In this document: positions 6,512-6,600 of the stretch, in pieces
How the letters are laid out: every line of letters starts with the position of its first letter
How positions within the stretch are numbered: the first letter of the stretch is position 1
From: Treponema sp.
GTDB taxonomy: Bacteria; Spirochaetota; Spirochaetia; Treponematales; Breznakiellaceae
DNA length: 6,600 nucleotides
NCBI GenBank assembly: GCA_031274565.1
Contig: JAISPY010000203.1
Location: 1-6,600 of the forward strand
Direction: 5' to 3'
The notes under the pieces: model-generated
What the model saw: only the letters and a program-made list of their open reading frames with translations
Database searches by the model: none
Told to the model about the DNA's origin: nothing
Position numbers and translations under genes: made by a program

Positions 6512-6600
6512 CTCGGGGGGGGGGGGGGCGGGGCGGGGGGGGGGGGGGGAGGGGGGGGGGGGGCGGGGGGGTGGGTGGGGAGGGGGCGCCGGCGCCCCCC
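6512..6600. other. Poly-G tail with terminal palindrome, probable artefact
   Basis: Of these 89 bases nearly all are G, with scattered C, A and T, unlike the rest of the window. The stretch begins abruptly where the direct repeat ends. It finishes in an exact 18-base palindrome (6582-6599) centred on GCGCCGGCGC, which turns the G-run into a C-run. Poly-G is a known product of dark cycles in two-colour Illumina chemistry, and such a palindrome is what a graph assembler gives when a G-run joins its own complement. A real G-rich locus cannot be excluded. Confidence 0.8.

Noticed and set aside
1..6600. CRISPR array, tRNA or rRNA genes, or insertion sequence
   Set aside because: No regularly spaced short repeats, no clover-leaf or rRNA-like sequence, and no transposase were found on either strand.

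Overview
The window looks like part of a spirochaete genome, most likely a Treponema-like bacterium. This is inferred from three things: the two signal peptides end in loose, spirochaete-style lipoboxes (one has Asn just before the Cys), the leading gene encodes a treponemal-looking outer-membrane barrel protein ending in an aromatic residue, and the base composition looks roughly balanced. A termite-gut treponeme would fit, but no 16S or housekeeping gene is present to prove it.

All convincing genes lie on the minus strand and read as one operon from right to left. They are: (1) an outer-membrane beta-barrel protein, 5147 to at least 6511, whose 5' end is lost at the right edge; (2) a large lipoprotein with a family 9 pectate lyase (PL9) catalytic domain, 2531-5086; and (3) a modular lipoprotein of Ig-like domains and two copies of an unrecognised beta-rich module, 542-2521. 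The spacers are 60 and 9 bp. A canonical intrinsic terminator (hairpin plus six Ts) sits right after the last stop codon. The operon promoter is outside the window.

The likely joint role is attack on pectin or polygalacturonate at the cell surface: the PL9 lipoprotein cuts, the modular lipoprotein binds polysaccharide or holds the complex together, and the barrel protein may be the porin or surface anchor. The PL9 assignment is strong because all the expected calcium and catalytic residues are visible. The roles of the other two proteins are inferred from context.

The left 500 bases hold no intact gene. Bases 1-170 are a near-identical but frameshifted copy of the part of the barrel gene at 6341-6511, about 6.34 kb away. 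This suggests a tandem paralogous array or an assembly that broke or folded at a repeat. Between this copy and the terminator are a perfect 13-bp hairpin, a weaker inverted repeat, and a possible decayed signal-peptide start. The last 89 bases are almost pure G with a terminal palindrome and are probably a sequencing or assembly artefact.
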